Below, one piece after another: positions 8,624 through 17,688 of a DNA stretch of 64,000 bases (position 1 is its first letter; the number at the start of each line of letters is the position of its first letter). Position numbers and translations under genes: made by a program. The DNA is taken from NCBI GenBank assembly GCA_946482595.1, contig CAMLSD010000008.1:1-64000 (forward strand). Direction: 5' to 3'. This stretch comes from an uncultured Comamonadaceae bacterium (lineage in GTDB: Bacteria > Pseudomonadota > Gammaproteobacteria > Burkholderiales > Burkholderiaceae). The notes below the pieces were generated by a model. That model was not told where the DNA came from and made no database searches. It saw only the letters and a program-made list of their open reading frames with translations.

Positions 8624-8992
8624 TCAGTGCGCAGTGAACGCTCCCTTCAGCCAGGCGATGTCGTCACCGTCGATGGCCACGACGTCGAAGCGGCAGGGGG
8701 GTGGCGAGGCCCAGCGCAGCAGGTAATGGCGCGCCGCCAGCACCACCCGCTGCTGCTTGGATGCGGTCACGCTGGCCGCCGCACCGCCGTGGCGCCGGTG
8801 GGTGCGCCGGCGCACCTCGACAAACACCACCGTGCCGTCGCGCTCGCGCATGATGAGGTCGACCTCGCCCGCGCGGGCCCGAGGCCCGGCCGCCAGCCGA
8901 TAATTGCGCTCCATCAGCACCAGTCCGGCCGCTTGCAGCCATGCAAGGGCGCGGTCCTCCCCCGCTTCACCCAGCGTTCTTGTCGTGACCAT
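8624..8992 (-). CDS. yraN: YraN/UPF0102-family endonuclease-like protein
   Basis: This 122-residue protein has the restriction-endonuclease-like fold of UPF0102. The motifs are GEAGEDRALAWL, then GEVDLIMRERDGTVVFVEVR (the E-x-D-L and E-V-R metal site). The start at 8992 (MVTTRTLGEAGED) has AAAGAGG upstream at about 8997-9003; the longer frame to 9187 reads through the rsmI coding sequence. Its biochemical role is not settled; a Holliday-junction or DNA-processing role is often proposed. It heads the yraN-diaA-dolP operon and is divergent from rsmI, with starts nearly overlapping. Confidence 0.9.
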   Translation of the reverse strand: MVTTRTLGEAGEDRALAWLQAAGLVLMERNYRLAAGPRARAGEVDLIMRERDGTVVFVEVRRRTHRRHGGAAASVTASKQQRVVLAARHYLLRWASPPPCRFDVVAIDGDDIAWLKGAFTAH

Positions 8993-9947
8993 CGAGGCCT
9001 CTTTGTCGTCTTCGTCCCTGATCCTCCAGGCGGCCGCTGCGGCCGCCGGGGGCCAGCAGTATCCCGCAGGCGCGCTGTACGTCGTGGCCACACCGATCGG
9101 CAACCTGGCCGACATCACGCTGCGCGCGCTGCACGTGCTGCAGCTCGTGGACGCCATCGCCTGCGAGGACACCCGCCACACCGGCACCCTGTTGCGCCAC
9201 TACGGCATCGACCGTCCGCTGCTGGCGGTGCACCAGCACAACGAGCGCGAAGCGGCCCAGTCGGTGGTGCGCCGCCTGGCGGTCGGCGAACGCGTGGCCT
9301 ATGTCAGCGATGCCGGCACCCCGGCCGTCTCGGACCCGGGGGCCCGCCTGGTGGCCGAGGTGCGCGCCGCCGGGCTGCGTGTGGTGCCGGTGCCCGGCGT
9401 GAGCAGCGCCACGGCTGCCCTCAGCGCCGCCGGCGACACGGCCGAAGCCGGTTTCACCTTTGTCGGCTTTCTGCCGGGCAAGCCGCGCGAGCTGGACACC
9501 ACACTGCGCGCGTTGGCCGCACGCCCCGAGGCCCAGGTGCTGTTCGAGGCGCCGCATCGCATCGAAGCCCTGGCCCGGGCGCTGGCATCCGCCTGCCCGC
9601 AGCGTGTGCTCACCGTGGGGCGCGAACTGACCAAGCAGTTCGAGTCGGTCCATACCCTGCCGGCAGCGGAGCTGCCGACCTGGCTGGCGGCCGACCCGCA
9701 CCACCGGCGCGGTGAGTTCGTGCTGGTGCTGCACGGCACCGGCGCCGGCGACACCCAGGCCGGCGACGACGCCCTGGCGCGCGCCGAACCGTTGCTGGAG
9801 GCGCTGATCGAGGCGCTGCCCCTGAAGCGGGCCGTGGCCCTGGTCGCCGAGTTCACCGGTGCCCCGCGCAATGCGCTGTACGAGCGGGCCCTGGTGCTGC
9901 GACGCACCGCCGACGACACCACGGAAGACGGGGCTGACGAGGCCTAA
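8985..9947 (+). CDS. rsmI: 16S rRNA (cytidine1402-2'-O)-methyltransferase RsmI
   Basis: RsmI 2'-O-methylates C1402 in the decoding centre of 16S rRNA using SAM. It is a tetrapyrrole-methylase-fold protein with ALYVVATPIGNLADITLRAL, CEDTRHTGTLL, YVSDAGTPAVSDPGARLV and VPGVSSATAALSAAG. The GTG at 8985 gives 320 residues but has no clear ribosome site. Translation might instead begin at a nearby downstream TTG/CTG, because the conserved part only starts near residue 30. The start overlaps the divergent yraN start by 8 bases, so both genes' 5' signals lie inside each other. It ends tail-to-tail with rlpA, overlapping by 4 bases. Confidence 0.93.
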   Translation: MTIEASLSSSSLILQAAAAAAGGQQYPAGALYVVATPIGNLADITLRALHVLQLVDAIACEDTRHTGTLLRHYGIDRPLLAVHQHNEREAAQSVVRRLAVGERVAYVSDAGTPAVSDPGARLVAEVRAAGLRVVPVPGVSSATAALSAAGDTAEAGFTFVGFLPGKPRELDTTLRALAARPEAQVLFEAPHRIEALARALASACPQRVLTVGRELTKQFESVHTLPAAELPTWLAADPHHRRGEFVLVLHGTGAGDTQAGDDALARAEPLLEALIEALPLKRAVALVAEFTGAPRNALYERALVLRRTADDTTEDGADEA

Positions 9948-11089
9948 CGACGCTCGACGATGCTGGGCACCAGTTGCAGCGCCTCACGCACGCGCTGGGC
10001 CACCGACTGCGCCTCGTCGCGACTGGGGTAAGGCCCGGCCTGCAGGCGGAAGACCGGGTTGTCGCTGAAGATCGCCAGCAGCGGCGCCAGCCAGTCGACC
10101 TCGCGGCTGACCCGGCGGTGAAAGCTCTCGGCCCCCTCCCGCTGGCGAAACGCGCCCAGTTGCACCCAGAACCCCTGAGCGGCAGCCGTGTGCGCGGCCG
10201 CGGGTGGCGCATCGGCCACCGGGCGGGCGCTCGACTCGGCAGCCGGCGCGGGACGCGACACCCCGGCAAACCCGGCGATCGGATCCCCGGCATCACCGCC
10301 CGCGGCTGCGGGGGGTGTCACCACCGAGGCCGGTGCTGCGGCGGGCGCTGCCGCGGGCATTGGCGCTGGTGCCGGCGTCGGTGTTGGCGTCGGTGCCGGT
10401 GGGGGTGCCGGTGGGGGTGCCGGTGGTGGTGCCGCAGCCACGACCGTCGTGCTGCCCCCATCGCGCCGCCAGGACCCGGTGCGGATCTCGTCGTGGGTGA
10501 TGCGCTCGACCTCCACCAGCGCGCTGCCCTGGCTGATGAATCCCAGCTTGAGCGCCGCGGTGTAGCTCAGGTCGATGATGCGGTCGCCATGGAAGGGGCC
10601 GCGATCATTGACCCGCACCACCACCTCACGGCCCGACGCGACATGCCGCACCCGGGCGTAACTCGGGATCGGCATCGTGGGGTGCGCGGCGGTCATCGCG
10701 TGCATGTTGTAGACCTCACCGCTGGCGGTGCGCCGGCCGTGGAACTTCTTGCCGTACCACGAGGCGCGTCCGCGCTGGCGCAGCGGCACGTCGCTGGCCA
10801 CGGGCACATAGTCGCGGCCCATCACCGTGTAGGGCTTGTTCGGGCCGCGGGCGACCAGCGGCTCGACCCTGGGCTCGGCATCGGGCGTGCGGGCCAGGTC
10901 GGCCGGTGTGTCGGCGGCCGGGCCGTCGTCCTGGTAGTAGCCGCCACCCTGGGTCGGTACCCCGGACGACTTGGTCGGTGCACCGGCACCGCGCTGCGGC
11001 GGGGTGGATCCGCAACCGGCCAGGACAAGCCCGGCCGTGGCCACGGCCAGGGTCAGCGGGCGGGAAACAAGCTGGGGCAACTCTCGCAT
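9944..11089 (-). CDS. rlpA: Septal-ring lytic transglycosylase RlpA-like lipoprotein with SPOR domain
   Basis: The 381-residue protein has a lipoprotein signal (lipobox VLAGC). A double-psi beta-barrel domain follows at about residues 100-195 (RGRASWYGKKFHGRRTASGE, VRVNDRGPFHGDRIIDLS). Next comes a low-complexity Pro/Ala linker (10320-10440) built from repeated PPPA and TP units. A C-terminal SPOR domain (about 305-380) binds denuded glycans at the division septum. RlpA cleaves naked peptidoglycan during daughter-cell separation in related proteobacteria. The linker DNA is a degenerate GGTGCCGGTGGG tandem repeat that may vary in length between strains. Confidence 0.92.
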   Translation of the reverse strand: MRELPQLVSRPLTLAVATAGLVLAGCGSTPPQRGAGAPTKSSGVPTQGGGYYQDDGPAADTPADLARTPDAEPRVEPLVARGPNKPYTVMGRDYVPVASDVPLRQRGRASWYGKKFHGRRTASGEVYNMHAMTAAHPTMPIPSYARVRHVASGREVVVRVNDRGPFHGDRIIDLSYTAALKLGFISQGSALVEVERITHDEIRTGSWRRDGGSTTVVAAAPPPAPPPAPPPAPTPTPTPAPAPMPAAAPAAAPASVVTPPAAAGGDAGDPIAGFAGVSRPAPAAESSARPVADAPPAAAHTAAAQGFWVQLGAFRQREGAESFHRRVSREVDWLAPLLAIFSDNPVFRLQAGPYPSRDEAQSVAQRVREALQLVPSIVERR

Positions 11090-11163
11090 GGCGCAAGCCT
11101 AACCGGCCATGCCCGGTGCGCCGCCGCATCAACCCCACAGGATGCGGCGGAATACCGGATCGC

Positions 11164-14100
11164 TCAGCCGAACACCTGCCCGTCGTTCAGGCTGCCGAAC
11201 GACGACCCCGCGGGCGCCGCCCAGTCGAAGTCACCGGCCAGCAGACCCTGGCCGATCAGCTGCAGCGAGTGGCCGGCCGGTGTGCTCGAGGTCTCGGCCA
11301 CGCCGATGTCCACGCTGCTCATGCCGTCAGCCGGGCCGCCCACAGCCACGAAGCTGCCTTCGTAGCTCAGGAACTGCAGCACCTGTCCCTGGGCATCGAC
11401 CAGCGCCACGCCGTCCGGCGCGCCGTTCTGAAGTCCGTCGGTGGGATAGCTGAAGGCCAGCTCGCCGAAGCCCAGCCCTTCGTCGTCGATCAGGCCCGAC
11501 AGCACCCGGGTGTTGTAGACCGCACCGCCGTTGCCGTTGTAGAGCACGATCTGCCAGCCGCTCAGGTCGGTACCCGCCGGACCGGCCACACCGATGGCCT
11601 CGCCGGTGTCGCTGCCGGCGTTGTCGTAGTGCAGCTCATTGATGAACACGGCCGGCGTGGGTGCGGGCGGCGGCGGCGGCGGCGGCGGGGGCGGAGGAGG
11701 AGGCGGCGGGCCATCCGGGCTGCCGGCTTCGCTGTTCAGCCGCAGGCCGATCACGATCGGGTCATGGTCGGACGAGCGGAAGGCATCGGGGGCATACAGG
11801 GCCGGGTCGTCGAAGCGGGTGTCGTAGTCGAGCGCCAGTTGTTCGTCGGCATTGATGTGCCAGTGCACGATGCCGGTGACCTCCGAGGCCAGCGCGGTGC
11901 TCGCCAGCGCATGGTCGAGCGAGCCACGCAGGCCGTCGAACACATAGCCGTGGTCGTCGGCAGAGCCCAGGTAGTCATAGCTGCCGCGCAGGGCCTCGGC
12001 ATCGGCCGGGATGTCGTAGCCGCCATAGACCGCCGAGGCATCGAAGGCCGCGTCGCTGAGGAAGCGGATCGGGTCTTCCATCGCGTAGCTGTTGAAGTCG
12101 CCCACCAGCAGGTAGTCGCCGTCGGTGGCGCCGGTGGGGTCGGTGGCCAGCCAGCGGGCCAGGTCCACCGCGGCTTCCAGGCGCGTCGGGTTGTTGTTGC
12201 CCTGCCCGTCGCCGGCGTCGGCGTCGCCGGCAAAGTTGCTCGACAGCGACCCCTTGGACTTGAAGTGATTCACCACCATCGTGAACTGGCGGCTTGCGTC
12301 GTCGACATGGGCGAAGGTCTGCGCCACGGGGACACGGTTGTCACCGGCAAAGGCGGTGTAGGTGGCCACGTCGGGCACGGCGGCCTGCCCCAGGGCCTGC
12401 ACGCGTGTGGTGTCGTAGACGATGGCCACCATGATGGCGTCGTCACCCGCGGTGGGCTCGGGGCTGCCGTTGCCGTCCTGGTAGGGCGCGCGGATGAAGT
12501 CGTAGCGGCCTGCGCCGGCCACGGCATTCAGTGCATCGACCAGATCGTCGATCGCACTGGCTTCGTCGGCAAAACCGTTGTTCTGCATCTCCATCAGGCC
12601 GAAGACGTCGGCGCCGGTGCCCAGCATGGCCTCGACGATCTTGGTCTGCTGGCGCGCGAACTCCTCGGGGTCGTTCGCGCCACGCTGGGCATGCGATGTG
12701 CCGTAGGGGTTGGTGAAGTTGCCCGACAGCGTGGTGAAGTAGTTCAGCACGTTGAAGCTGGCCACCCGGATGTCGGGCTGGCCCAGGTCGGCATCGGTGG
12801 GCGCGGCCGGCCGCGGGGCCGGCGTGAGGTCGACCGTGCCCACCGGCTGCAGCTCGTAGGCGCCAAAGCCGTAGCTGAGCACACCGCTGAGGCTGTTCAC
12901 CGTGTCACCCACCCGCACGAAGTTGTCCGGCGACAGCAGCTCGCCGCCCCGCGTGAGGGGATGGTCGCCCGACTGCAGCGTCGCAAGCGTGGGGTTCTGC
13001 ACGCCGCTGCGGTCGTCGAGCTGCAGGCTGTTGCGTGCCAGGAAGTCGAGGTACTGCGCATGGCCCGCCACGTCGGGCAGGTTCTGCTGGGTGTACTGCT
13101 GCGGCACGGCATCGGCATGGAAGACGATCTCGCCGTAGCGGCCGAAGGTGTAGGTGTCGGACGCGTACAGCGCACCGCCACTGGCAGCCGTCACCTCGAT
13201 GAACATGCCCTCGAAGGCCTCCAGGGCCTCGGCCGTGGCCAGCGGCAGCGTGACGGGCACGGCGGCATCGAGGCTGGCCGGCGTGCCGTCCTCGACGACC
13301 GTGAGTGCCCCGACGGTGGTGAGTTCGGTCAGGCCGTTGAACTCGGTCACGGTGCCGCTCAGGCGCACCAGGTCACCGATGCTCTGCGCATCCACCGGCG
13401 CGGGCGCATTGCCGTAGTACACCGCCAGCCCTTCGGAGCTGCGGGCATCGCCGTCCTGGTCGGCACTTTCTTCCTGCACGAAAAACAGCCTGAGCTCGGG
13501 CAGCCAGGCCGTCACGCGGGCCTCGACGGTGACGTTCTGGCCGGCCAGGGGCGACACCTCGCCCACCCCCTGGATCGCACTGATCGGCGTGGGCTGCGGG
13601 AAGACGATCTGCCCGTCCACCAACGCTGCAGGTGTGGCGTCACTTGTGGCCCACTGCGCCGGGTCGCGCACGGCGGCGGCCAGCGCCTGCAGGTCGGCCG
13701 GGAAGGCGCCGGCATAGATGGCGTTGTCGGTCGTGAAGGTCCAGGTCGGCACATCGGCCGGCACCTCGCCAGCGCTGCCACCTCCGGTGTTGATGGCCGC
13801 CAGCATGCGCTCGACGCTCAGCGCCCCGGCCGCACCATCGGCCAGGCCCGTGACCTCGCCCTGGAAGGCATGCACGGTCTCGGCCGAGGTGGAAATGCCC
13901 CCGGTGCGACCCTGCGCCACCCCATGCGACACGGTTGGATTGCCCAGCGCATCGGCCGTGTCGACCTGCACCGTCACCACGGTGCCGGCCGGGACGGCTT
14001 CGGTGGCCGTCCAGACGAAGGCCGATTCACCGCTGGCCGGGAAGGCACCGCCGCTGAAGTCACGGTCGGTGAACACGATGCGCGTGCCGGCCTCGACCGG

Positions 14101-16200
14101 CTTGAGCAAGGTGAAGGCCATGGCGTCGGGCGCATCGCCATTGACGGCCAGGAACAGCAGGTCACCGGCCTGCAGGGTCGTGCCCTCGGGCAGCGCCTGC
14201 GGTGTGGTGAAGTCGATCGCCTCGGCGCCTTGGGCCCCCGCGTGCGGGTTGCCCGCGGCGTCGACCACCGTGTCGGCCTGCCAGGTCAGGGTGTAGCGGG
14301 TGCCAGGCTGCAGCTGGCCCAGGTCGAGCTGCACGCGGTTGTAGGCATGGCTGACCTCCGGCGCGTCGGCGGCCAGGCTCAGCACCGGCGTGCTGCCGGC
14401 CATGAGCACAAAGCTGCCCTGGCCGGCACGCACCGGTTCGTCGAACACCAGCGTCGGGCGCGCAGCGAGGCTCACCTCCTGGGCGTCGTCGGCCGGATCG
14501 CTGCGCAGCAGGGTCGGGGCGCTGACATCGGCCGGGGCGGCACCACCGAGCTGCACCCAGTTGCCGCGAAACTGCTGCTCATCGGGCGGCAGGTCCTTGG
14601 ACACCTGGGTCTGGCCACTCCAGAGGGTGTCGCCGTTGTCCTGCAGCAGCTGCACCCAGCTGCCGTCACCCAGCGCTGCCGGTACCTCGACGATGCTCTC
14701 GAAGGAGGCGCCGTTCTCGAGCAAGGCATCGAGCGCGACGGCCTGCTGCACCAGCCCGATCGCCTGCCCCTGGGCGTCCACACGGCCGTCCCAGCGGTAG
14801 AGCCGGAAGTCATCGGCCACATCGGCGCTCGCCGGGCCGCTCGGGCCGGCCAGCACGAGGTAGTCTCCGTCGGCATTGCGCTCGATGCTGCGGATGCCAC
14901 GCCCCCCCAGGTCCAGCTCGATCGGTGCACCGAACGCCGGCGCGACACCGGTCCCGCCCAGCACGTCGGTGATGTTGTCCAGCGGCACGATCAGCGCGGT
15001 GCGAGCCGCACCGCCTTCGGTGACCGGGGCACGGAAAGCCAGCCACAGTGACTGCCCGTCGGGCGAGGTCGTCAGGCCTTCGATGCCCAGGCCGTTGTCG
15101 CGCTCCGGCGAACCACTGGCCGCAGCCGCAGCCAGACCATAGTGCCCGGCGCCACGGCCATGGGCATCCGCGCCGTCCCAGGCCACCAGCGCGGCTTCCA
15201 GGCCGTTGAAGCGGCCACTGAAGTTCAGGCGGGTGTCGGCGCCCTCCCCCTGCAGTTCGGCGGCAAACAGCCACTCGCGGTGGTCCTGGTCGCGGCCGCT
15301 GCTGCTGTTGCCATGCGAGCCGATCACGACGATCGAGTCGCCCACGCGGGTGCTGCCTTCCACGTCGAGTTCCTCGCCATCCAGCCCGAGGTAGTCGTCA
15401 AACGACAGCTCAGCGAGCGCCGGGCCGCCGTCACGGTCATAGACCCGCATCACGTTGGCCTCGTCGTCGCCCACGAGCATCAGCCCGCCGTCCAACGCCA
15501 GCGCGGTCGACGCGTCCGAGCTGCCCGAGGTCGTGCCGGCTGGCGGCGTGAACAGCGCGGTGGGCTCGGGCGGCTCCTCGACCGGATCGGTGGTGGTGAT
15601 GGTGAGATGCTGGGTGTCGCGCAGGCCCTGCTGGTCGCGCACCGTGACGGTGATCTCATAGCTGCGCGCGGCCTCGGTGGGGGCGGCGCGGAACTGCAGT
15701 TCGCCCGTCTGGGCGTCGATCGTGAAATGGCGACGGTCCGGGCCGGACAGGCTGTAGCTCAGGCGTGCGCCGGCGTCGACGTCCTCGGCATCGAGGTCGG
15801 CCACCTGCAGCGTGCCCACCGGCACCTCGATCTGGGCGCGCGCCGCACCGTCGAAGCTGGTAATCACCGGCGCTTCGTTCACGTCGATCACCCGCACGAC
15901 GTGTTCCGCGCTGATGCCCGAGGCCGCCGTCACATCGCGTGCCACCACGCGCAGCTCCAGGCTGGCCGTGGTCTCGAAGTCCAGCCTGACCCCCGGCTTG
16001 AGCTGCAGCGTGTAGTACGAACCGAACACACGCTCCAGGTTGAACAGTGCGGCATCGCGCCCTTCCAGCCCCACCACGTTGCGCCCGCCGTCACGGTCGA
16101 CCACGGTCACCAGGGCTGTGGGCAGCCAGTTCAGCAGGCTGGTGTTTTCTCGGACGCCCGGGGTGATGGGCGTGATGCGGATGTCGGTGGGGCCGGCCAT
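11164..16200 (-). CDS. Giant ExeM/NucH-family extracellular endonuclease
   Basis: This is a 1,678-residue multidomain exoprotein. In order it shows cadherin-like repeats (about 1-200), a beta-propeller-like region (about 210-560), a bacterial Ig-like domain (about 566-665), a beta-rich region and an OB-fold nucleic-acid-binding region. The metal-dependent endonuclease/exonuclease/phosphatase domain lies at about 1140-1485 (RVASFNVLNYF at its start, SSDHDPIVIGL at its end). After it come an uninterrupted proline run (11660-11713) and a lamin-tail-like domain (FINELHYDNAG, LSGWQIVLYNGNGG). AGGAG precedes the start. No N-terminal signal peptide is visible, so type I or another signal-independent export is possible. 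It probably degrades extracellular DNA. Confidence 0.9.
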   Translation of the reverse strand: MAGPTDIRITPITPGVRENTSLLNWLPTALVTVVDRDGGRNVVGLEGRDAALFNLERVFGSYYTLQLKPGVRLDFETTASLELRVVARDVTAASGISAEHVVRVIDVNEAPVITSFDGAARAQIEVPVGTLQVADLDAEDVDAGARLSYSLSGPDRRHFTIDAQTGELQFRAAPTEAARSYEITVTVRDQQGLRDTQHLTITTTDPVEEPPEPTALFTPPAGTTSGSSDASTALALDGGLMLVGDDEANVMRVYDRDGGPALAELSFDDYLGLDGEELDVEGSTRVGDSIVVIGSHGNSSSGRDQDHREWLFAAELQGEGADTRLNFSGRFNGLEAALVAWDGADAHGRGAGHYGLAAAAASGSPERDNGLGIEGLTTSPDGQSLWLAFRAPVTEGGAARTALIVPLDNITDVLGGTGVAPAFGAPIELDLGGRGIRSIERNADGDYLVLAGPSGPASADVADDFRLYRWDGRVDAQGQAIGLVQQAVALDALLENGASFESIVEVPAALGDGSWVQLLQDNGDTLWSGQTQVSKDLPPDEQQFRGNWVQLGGAAPADVSAPTLLRSDPADDAQEVSLAARPTLVFDEPVRAGQGSFVLMAGSTPVLSLAADAPEVSHAYNRVQLDLGQLQPGTRYTLTWQADTVVDAAGNPHAGAQGAEAIDFTTPQALPEGTTLQAGDLLFLAVNGDAPDAMAFTLLKPVEAGTRIVFTDRDFSGGAFPASGESAFVWTATEAVPAGTVVTVQVDTADALGNPTVSHGVAQGRTGGISTSAETVHAFQGEVTGLADGAAGALSVERMLAAINTGGGSAGEVPADVPTWTFTTDNAIYAGAFPADLQALAAAVRDPAQWATSDATPAALVDGQIVFPQPTPISAIQGVGEVSPLAGQNVTVEARVTAWLPELRLFFVQEESADQDGDARSSEGLAVYYGNAPAPVDAQSIGDLVRLSGTVTEFNGLTELTTVGALTVVEDGTPASLDAAVPVTLPLATAEALEAFEGMFIEVTAASGGALYASDTYTFGRYGEIVFHADAVPQQYTQQNLPDVAGHAQYLDFLARNSLQLDDRSGVQNPTLATLQSGDHPLTRGGELLSPDNFVRVGDTVNSLSGVLSYGFGAYELQPVGTVDLTPAPRPAAPTDADLGQPDIRVASFNVLNYFTTLSGNFTNPYGTSHAQRGANDPEEFARQQTKIVEAMLGTGADVFGLMEMQNNGFADEASAIDDLVDALNAVAGAGRYDFIRAPYQDGNGSPEPTAGDDAIMVAIVYDTTRVQALGQAAVPDVATYTAFAGDNRVPVAQTFAHVDDASRQFTMVVNHFKSKGSLSSNFAGDADAGDGQGNNNPTRLEAAVDLARWLATDPTGATDGDYLLVGDFNSYAMEDPIRFLSDAAFDASAVYGGYDIPADAEALRGSYDYLGSADDHGYVFDGLRGSLDHALASTALASEVTGIVHWHINADEQLALDYDTRFDDPALYAPDAFRSSDHDPIVIGLRLNSEAGSPDGPPPPPPPPPPPPPPPAPTPAVFINELHYDNAGSDTGEAIGVAGPAGTDLSGWQIVLYNGNGGAVYNTRVLSGLIDDEGLGFGELAFSYPTDGLQNGAPDGVALVDAQGQVLQFLSYEGSFVAVGGPADGMSSVDIGVAETSSTPAGHSLQLIGQGLLAGDFDWAAPAGSSFGSLNDGQVFG

Positions 16201-16308
16201 GGATGCTCCTGTGTGCTACGACGGAGACGCCGCGGATCGGGGCGCCTGACGAGTCGCGAAGTCTCGTTGCCGCAGATGACATGACCGTGAACAAATGCCG
16301 TCAGGCTT

Positions 16309-17574
16309 TCATCTGGTGACATGCCCGACGGGCGCGCCCCAGGCCGGCACCAGGCAGTCGGGCGACACGGCCCCGCAGTGCGTCAGGCCCAGCATCGCCA
16401 GGTTGCGATCGACTTCGTCATGCAGCAGGCCAAGGGCATGCGCCACACCGGCCTGTGCCGCCACGGCGGCGGCGTACTGCATGGGCCGGCCGACCCACAC
16501 GCAGCGGGCCCCGAGCGCCAGCGCCTTGATCACGTCGCTGCCGCGGCGTATGCCGCCATCGAGCATCACGACCATCGAGCCTGCGGCCGCGGCGATCTCG
16601 GGCAGCACCTGCAACGGCGCCACGGCGCCGTCGAGCTGGCGCCCGCCGTGATTGGACACGACGATGCCGTCCACCCCCCGGGCCAGCGCCTGGCGCGTAT
16701 CGTGTGCACTCAGGATGCCCTTGAGCACCAGTGTGCCGGGCCAGCGGCGCCGGATGTGGTCGACGTGCTGCCAGCCCAGGTGGTCGCGCGCCGCGAAGTC
16801 GCGCACGACCCGCGACGACAGGATGGGTGCGCCCCGCTCGGCAAACGAGTTCTCGAAGTGCGGCATGCCCTGCGTGAGCAGGGTGCGCGCCAGCGTGCCG
16901 ATCAGCCAGCGCGGGCGGGTCAGGCCGTCCCAGGCCAGCCGCAGCGACGGCCGCAGCGGGGTCGAGAAGCCGCTGCGCACGTTGTTCTCGCGGTTGCCAG
17001 CCACCGGCAGGTCGACCGTGATGACCAGCGTGCGATAGCCCGCGGCGGCGACCCGGTCGAGCAGGGCGTCGATGCGCGGCAGGTCGCCGGGCAGATAGGC
17101 CTGGAACCACGCCCGCGGCGCGTGCACGATCAGTTCCTCGAGCCGGGTGAGCGCCGACCCGCTGACGACAAAGGGCACACCCGCCTCATGTGCCGCACGC
17201 GCCTGGGCCACGTCACCCCGCCACGCCGACAGCGCATTCAGGCCCATGGGGGCGATGCCGAAAGGCGAGCGGTAGGACTCGCCGAACAGCGAGATGTCCT
17301 GCCGCCGCTGCGAGACGTCGACCAGCACGCGCGGGCGGAACGCCAGGGCCTCGAAGGCTGAACGGTTGGCGCGCAGTGACTGGTTGTCCTCGGCGGCCCC
17401 GGCCACGTAGCCGAAGATCGGCCGCGGCAACTGCCGGCGTGCCGCCGCCTCGAAGTCGTCGAGCGAGAGGATGCCGCGCAGGCGCCGCGGCAGGCGGATG
17501 GCCCCCGGGTTCAGGTAGCTGCCGCTGCGGGCGAACGAGCTGGCGGGCACGTTGTGGGTGGCGGAGGTGTTCAA
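16309..17574 (-). CDS. FMN-dependent alpha-hydroxy-acid oxidase/dehydrogenase
   Basis: This 421-residue enzyme belongs to the lactate/glycolate/mandelate oxidising FMN family. Key segments are IFGYVAGAAEDN (active-site Tyr), QAYLPGD, the TVDLPVAGNRENNVR arm, VLKGIL (FMN Lys), the catalytic His-Arg of VSNHGGRQLDG, and DGGIRRGSDVIKALALGA. The start is probably a TTG at 17574, with GGGAG about 9 bases upstream; no ATG fits the conserved N-terminus. It is divergent from a LysR regulator, and a long palindrome lies between them. The substrate cannot be told from sequence; L-lactate or another 2-hydroxy acid is likely. Confidence 0.9.
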   Translation of the reverse strand: MNTSATHNVPASSFARSGSYLNPGAIRLPRRLRGILSLDDFEAAARRQLPRPIFGYVAGAAEDNQSLRANRSAFEALAFRPRVLVDVSQRRQDISLFGESYRSPFGIAPMGLNALSAWRGDVAQARAAHEAGVPFVVSGSALTRLEELIVHAPRAWFQAYLPGDLPRIDALLDRVAAAGYRTLVITVDLPVAGNRENNVRSGFSTPLRPSLRLAWDGLTRPRWLIGTLARTLLTQGMPHFENSFAERGAPILSSRVVRDFAARDHLGWQHVDHIRRRWPGTLVLKGILSAHDTRQALARGVDGIVVSNHGGRQLDGAVAPLQVLPEIAAAAGSMVVMLDGGIRRGSDVIKALALGARCVWVGRPMQYAAAVAAQAGVAHALGLLHDEVDRNLAMLGLTHCGAVSPDCLVPAWGAPVGHVTR

Positions 17575-17634
17575 GCGGTGGCTCCCGGTGGTGAATGCGT
17601 GGGGCTCGGTTATCGGGCCTGTCGCGCTCAGAAG

Positions 17635-17668
17635 AAAGCGAATTGATCGACACGATCTGATTCGCTTT
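17635..17668. promoter_or_regulatory. Near-perfect palindrome, candidate LysR operator
   Basis: Outer arms aaagcgaat (17635-17643) and attcgcttt (17660-17668) enclose inner arms gatcg (17645-17649) and cgatc (17653-17657) around ACA. The site is centred 37 bases before the LysR start and 77 bases from the oxidase start. That is the expected place for a LysR dimer or tetramer to act on a divergent target and on itself. Binding is inferred. Confidence 0.6.
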
Positions 17669-17688
17669 TTTGAAACTGTTGAGGCACC

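Noticed and set aside
10906..15051. Very long (1,381 codon) plus-strand frame
   Set aside because: It is antisense to the ExeM-type nuclease, whose domains are clear; the frame arises from high third-position GC.
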